In this document: positions 59,901 through 64,000 of the stretch, in pieces
Position numbering within the stretch: position 1 is the stretch's first letter
Layout: the number at the start of each line of letters is the position of its first letter
From: Sepiola atlantica
Lineage: Eukaryota; Mollusca; Cephalopoda; Sepiida; Sepiolidae
Length of the DNA stretch: 64,000 bases
Direction of reading: 5' to 3'
Assembly: GCA_963556195.1 (NCBI GenBank)
Contig: CAUVYP010000587.1
Span: 496,001-560,000 of the forward strand
Notes under the pieces: model-generated
What the model saw: the letters and a program-made list of their open reading frames with translations, nothing else
Database searches by the model: none
What the model was told of the DNA's origin: nothing
Program-made: the position numbers and the translations under genes

Positions 59901-62713
59901 AATACGCAAAACATCAACAAAATTTAGCGCGTTTTAAAGTTGATATCGCTTTTGTTTATAACTTCCACATTTATTCTAATTGTGCAACGAAACTTTGCAG
60001 ACAACCGCGGAGACACATGTTCTACTGAAGTACCAAGTTTCAGAAGTGCAGCTCTTGTACTGCCGGAGATATGTCGATACAAACTTAATACGCAAAACAT
60101 CGACAAAATTTAGCGCGTTTCAAAGTTGATATCGCTTTTGTTTATAACTTCCACATTTATTCGAATTGTGCAACGAAATTTTGCAGACAACCGCGGAGAC
60201 ACATGTTCTACTGAAGTTCCAAGTTTCAGAAGTGCAGCTCTTTTACTGCCAGAGATATATCGATATAAACTTAATACGCAAAACATCAACAAAATTTAGC
60301 GCGTTTTAAAGTTGATATCGCTTTTGTTTATAACTTCCACATTTATTCTAAGTGTGCAACGAAACTTGGCAGACAGTCGCGGATAGGCTTTTTCTACTGA
60401 AGTACCAAGTTTCAGAAGTGCAGCTCTTGTACTGCCGGAGATATGTCGATACAAACTGAATACGCAAACAATCAACAAAATTTAGTGCGATTTAAAGTTA
60501 ATATCGCTTTTGTTTATAACTTCCACATTCATTGTAATTGTGCAACGAAACTTTGCAGAGATTAGCGGAGTAACATGTTCTGCTAAAGTACCAAGTTTCA
60601 GAAGTGCAGCTCTTGTACTGCCGGAGATATGTCGATACAAACTGAATACGCAAAACATCAACAAAATTTAGCGCGTTTTAAAGTTGATATCGCTTTTGTT
60701 TATAACTTCCACATTTATTCTAATTGTGCAACGAAACTTTGCAGACAACCGCGGAGACACATGTTCTACTGAAGTACCAAGTTTCAGAAGTGCAGCTCTT
60801 GTACTGCCGGAGATATGTCGATACAAACTTAATACGCAAAACATCGACAAAATTTAGCGCGTTTTAAAGTTGATATCGCTTTTGTTTATAACTGCCACAT
60901 TTATTCTAATTGTGCAACGAAACTTTGCAGACCAGCGCGGAGATCAATTCTCTACTGAAGTACCAAGTTTCAGAAGTTCAGCTCTCGTACTGCCGGAGAT
61001 ATGTCGATACAAACTGAATACGCAAAACATCAACAAAATTTAGCGCGTTTTAAAGTTGATATCGCTTTTGTTTATAACTTCCACATTTATTCTAATTGTG
61101 CAACGAAACTTTGCAGACAACCGCTCAGCCGAATTGGCTACTGAAGTACCAAGTTTCAGAAGTGCAGCTCTTGTACTTCCGGAGATATGTCGATACAAAC
61201 TGAATACGCAAAACATCAACAAAATTTAGCGCGTTTTAAAGTTGATATCGCTTTTGTTTATAACTTCCACATTTATTTGAATTGTGCAACGAAACTTGGA
61301 AGACAGTCGCGGATAGGCTTTTTCCACTGAAGTACCAAGTTTCAGAAGTGCAGCTCTTGTACTGCCGGAGATATGTCGATACAAACTGAATACGCAAACA
61401 ATCAACAAAATTTAGTGCGATTTAAAGTTAATATCGCTTTTGTTTATAACTTCCACATTCATTGTAATTGTGCAACGAAACTTTGCAGAGATTAGCGGAG
61501 TCACATGTTCTGCTAAAGTACCAAGTTTAAGAAGTGCAGCTCTAGTACTGCCGGAGATATGTCGATACAAACTGAATACGCAAAACATCAACAAAATTTA
61601 GCGCGTTTTAAAGTTGATATCGCTTTTGTTTATAACTTCCACATTTATTCTAATTGTGCAACGAAACTTTGCAGACAACCGCTCAGACGAATTGGCTACT
61701 GAAGTACCAAGTTTCAGAAGTGCAGCTCTTGTACTCCCGGAGATATGTCGATACAAACTGAATACGCAAAACATCAACAAAATTTAGCGCTTTTTAAAGT
61801 TGATATCGCTTTTGTTTATAACTTCGACATTTATTCGAATTGTGCAACGAAACTTTGCAGACCGTCGCGGATAGGCTTTTTCTAGTGAAGTACCAAGTTT
61901 CAGAAGTGCAGCTCTTGTACTTCCGGAGATATGTCGATACAAACTGAATACGCAAAACATCAACAAAATTTAGCGCGTTTTAAAGTTGATATCGCTTTTG
62001 TTTATAACTTCCACATTTATTCGAATTGTGCAACGAAACTTGGCAGACAGTCGCGGATAGGCTTTTTCTAGTGAAGTACCAAGTTTCAGAAGTGCAGCTC
62101 TTGTACTTCCGGAGATATGTCGATACAAACTGAATACGCAAAACATCAACAAAATTTAGCGCGTTTTAAAGGTGATATCGCTTTTGTTTATAACTTCCAC
62201 ATTTATTCGAATTGTGCAACGAAACTTGGCAGACAGTCGCGGATAGGCTTTTTCTACTGAAGTACCAAGTTTCAGAAGTGCAGCTCTTGTACTGCCGGAG
62301 ATATGTCGATACAAACTGAATACGCAAACAATCAACAAAATTTAGTGCGTTTTAAAGTTGATATCGCTTTTGTTTATAACTTCCACATTTATTCTAATTG
62401 TGCAACGAAACTTTGCAGACAACCGCGGAGACACATGTTCTACTGAAGTACCAAGTTTCAGAAGTGCAGCTCTTGTACTGTCGGAGATATGTCGATACAA
62501 ACTTAATACGCAAAACATCGACAAAATTTAGCGCGTTTTAAAGTTGATATCGCTTTTGTTTATAACTGCCACATTTATTCTAATTGTGCAACGAAACTTT
62601 GCAGACCAGCGCGGAGATCCATTCTCTACTGAAGTACCAAGTTTCAGAAGTTCAGCTCTCGTACTGCCGGAGATATGTCGATACAAACTGAATACGCAAA
62701 ACATCAACAAAAT
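56948..62713. repeat. 31-monomer HOR unit (5,766 bp), copy 2
   Basis: Same 31 monomers in the same order as 51182-56947. By eye I counted about fifteen single-base differences and no length difference, so divergence is near 0.3%. Examples: ACTTCAGCATTC in F at 57506 against ACTTCCACATTC; GCAGATAGG in G at 58994 against GCGGATAGG; CTTGTACT in F at 60482 against CTAGTACT. The right boundary lies where C (56948) would align with A (62714). Confidence 0.93.
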
Positions 62714-64000
62714 TTAGCGCGTTTTAAAGTTGATATCGCTTTTGTTTATAACTTCCACATTTATTCGAATTGTGCAACGACATTTTGCAGACAACCGCGG
62801 AGACAAATGTTCTACTGAAGTACCAAGTTTCAGAAGTGCAGCTCTTGTACTGCCGGAGATATGTCGATACAAACTTAATACGCAAAACATCAACAAAATT
62901 TAGCGCGTTTTAAAGTTGATATCGCTTTTGTTTATAACTTCCACATTTATTCGAATTGTGCAACGAAACTTTGCAGACAACAGCTCAGACAAATTTTCTA
63001 CTGAAGTACCAAGTTTCAGAAGTGCAGCTCTTGTACTGCACGAGATATGTCGATACAAACTGAATACGCAAAACATCAACAAAATTTAGCGCGTTTTAAA
63101 GTTGATATCGCTTTTGTTTATAACTTCCACATTTATTCGAATTGTGCAACGAAATTTTAGAGACAACCGCGGAGACACATGTTCTACTGAAGTACCAAGT
63201 TTCAGAAGTGCAGCTCTTGTACTGCCGGAGATATGTCGATACAAACTTAATACGCAAAACATCAACAAAATTTAGCGCGTTTTAAAGTTGATATCGCTTT
63301 TGTTTATAACTGCCACATTTATTCTAATTGTGCAACGAAACTTTGCAGACCAGCGCGGAGATCAATTCTCTACTGAAGTACCAAGTTTCAGAAGTGCAGC
63401 TCTTGTACTGCCGGAGATATGTCGATACAAACTTAATACGCAAAACATCAACAAAATTTAGCGCGTTTTAAAGTTGATATCGCTTTTGTTTATAACTTCC
63501 ACATTTATTCTAATTGTGCAACGAAACTTTGCAGACAACCGCTCAGACGAATTGGCTACTGAAGTACCAAGTTTCAGAAGTGCAGCTCTTGTACTGCCGG
63601 AGATATGTCGATACAAACTGAATACGCAAAACATCAACAAAATTTAGCGCTTTTTAAAGTTGATATCGCTTTTGTTTATAACTTCCACATTTATTCGAAT
63701 TGTGCAACGAAACTTTGCAGACCGTCGCGGATAGGCTTTTTCTAGTGAAGTACCAAGTTTCAGAAGTGCAGCTCTTGTACTTCCGGAGATATGTCGATAC
63801 AAACTGAATACGCAAAACATCAACAAAATTTAGCGCGTTTTAAAGTTGATATCGCTTTTGTTTATAACTTCCACATTTATTCTAATTGTGCAACGAAACT
63901 TTGCAGACAACCGCGGAGACACATGTTCTACTGAAGTACCAAGTTTCAGAAGTGAAGCTCTTGTACTGCCGGAGATATGTCGATACAAACTTAATACGCA
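62714..64000. repeat. HOR block 26: A B C I'' D' L P (cut by window edge)
   Basis: Six full monomers and a partial. A B C resembles 50810-51367. I'' at 63272 is recombinant, with an I'' front and an ordinary 3' half. D' L P matches 53786-54343, including GTGAAGCTC in P, so the joint at 63272-63458 looks like a shortcut that skips from C to the middle of the 31-monomer unit. Confidence 0.86.
63830..64000. repeat. Partial type P monomer at right edge
   Basis: The first 171 bases of a type P monomer (TTCTAATTGTGCAACG followed by CCGCGGAGACACATG). It carries the private variant CAGAAGTGAAGCTC, also present in the P monomer at 54158. The preceding D' and L monomers (63458, 63644) likewise match 53786 and 53972, so this edge probably begins another copy of that segment. 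The array continues past the right edge. Confidence 0.9.

Larger units (their letters stand above)
1..64000. repeat. 186 bp satellite DNA array, whole window
   Basis: The whole window is a head-to-tail array of a 186 bp monomer, all in one orientation, with no interruption by other sequence. Monomer starts (TTAGCGCG) fall at 28 + 186n, except for five small length changes near 10774 (+4), 11568 (-1), 22923 (-1), 32300 (+1) and 35012 (+1). These sum to +4, which matches the last monomer start at 63830. Monomer positions 1-60 and 103-186 are strongly conserved; positions 67-102 carry most of the variation that defines the types. A hand-counted type C monomer has 69 G+C of 186 (37%) and 10 CpG. 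The length is close to one nucleosome plus linker, as in many centromeric satellites. A centromeric or pericentromeric location is inferred, not shown. The species and satellite family are not recognised. Confidence 0.98.

Noticed and set aside
28..63826. Hundreds of 60-codon minus-strand open frames, one per monomer, as a family of small genes
   Set aside because: They exist because the monomer is a multiple of three with one boundary stop. Types H and I, several D copies and two A copies carry in-frame stops, all five length changes break the frame, most starts would rely on TTG, and the type-defining changes alter residues freely. There are no recognisable domains.
1..64000. CRISPR array
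   Set aside because: The repeat is 186 bp and directly tandem. There are no short repeats with unique spacers and no cas genes.
1..64000. Tandem repeats of a long repetitive protein-coding gene
   Set aside because: Every monomer has a stop in all but a few cases, and there is no continuous frame longer than three monomers, no splice logic and no unique flanks.
1..64000. Transposon, retroelement or rDNA/tRNA gene repeat
   Set aside because: No terminal repeats, reverse transcriptase or transposase frames, target-site duplications, or rRNA- or tRNA-like segments were seen. No stretch departs from the satellite.
1..64000. Pure assembly artefact
   Set aside because: Collapse or stutter cannot be excluded at the two near-identical duplications, but the ordered types, private variants and scattered differences over the rest are typical of real satellite arrays.
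1..64000. Identification as a named satellite of a particular species
   Set aside because: A 186 bp length is shared by unrelated satellites, and I do not recognise the sequence. A database search would be decisive.

Overview
The window holds one thing: an unbroken head-to-tail satellite DNA array with a 186 bp monomer. Starting each monomer at the conserved TTAGCGCG, there are 343 complete monomers plus partial ones at the two ends (1-27 and 63830-64000). The array runs off both edges. I saw no gene, RNA gene, transposon, CRISPR array or non-satellite spacer. Such an array points to a eukaryotic, probably centromeric or pericentromeric, heterochromatic block. I do not recognise the monomer and cannot name the species. 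One monomer counted by hand is 37% GC with CpG observed/expected about 1.6. That argues against a genome with heavy germline CpG methylation, as in vertebrates, and fits an invertebrate better; this is inference only.

The monomers differ mainly in a window of about 35 bp (monomer positions 67-102), and this sorts all 344 into a small set of types. I call them A, B, C, D/D', E/E', F, G, H/H', I/I'', J, K, L/L', M and P, plus two one-off forms at 34255 and 34441. The types follow one another in a recurring order, so the array has higher-order repeat (HOR) structure. The clearest unit is a nine-monomer cycle A-B-C-D-E-F-G-H-I (1,674 bp), complete at 10072-11748 and 15841-17514. Elsewhere it is shortened, extended or reshuffled.

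Layout: 28-8583 is an early irregular part (A-B-C-D-H-I and A-B-C-K-L cycles, with a 17-18 monomer duplication). 8584-20490 is the regular nine-monomer part, including a 1,302 bp tandem duplication with no mismatch seen. 20491-36115 is a transitional part with H', M, D' and L types and a 23-monomer duplication. 36116-51181 is rich in P, I'', E' and J types and includes a rearranged copy of 30534-38344 displaced by about 11.16 kb. 51182-62713 is a 31-monomer (5,766 bp) unit in two tandem copies that differ at only about fifteen bases. 62714-64000 starts another cycle.

Almost every monomer has a long open frame on each strand, closed by one shared site where TTA and TAG overlap. Common nonsense variants, frame-breaking indels and subtype replacements indicate that these frames are not genes. 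The only visible logic is that of satellite evolution: unequal exchange and conversion between near-identical monomers in strict 186 bp register, leaving hybrid monomers at the joints. Possible functional elements are two short dyads per monomer and a weak half-match to a CENP-B box; none can be proved from sequence alone.
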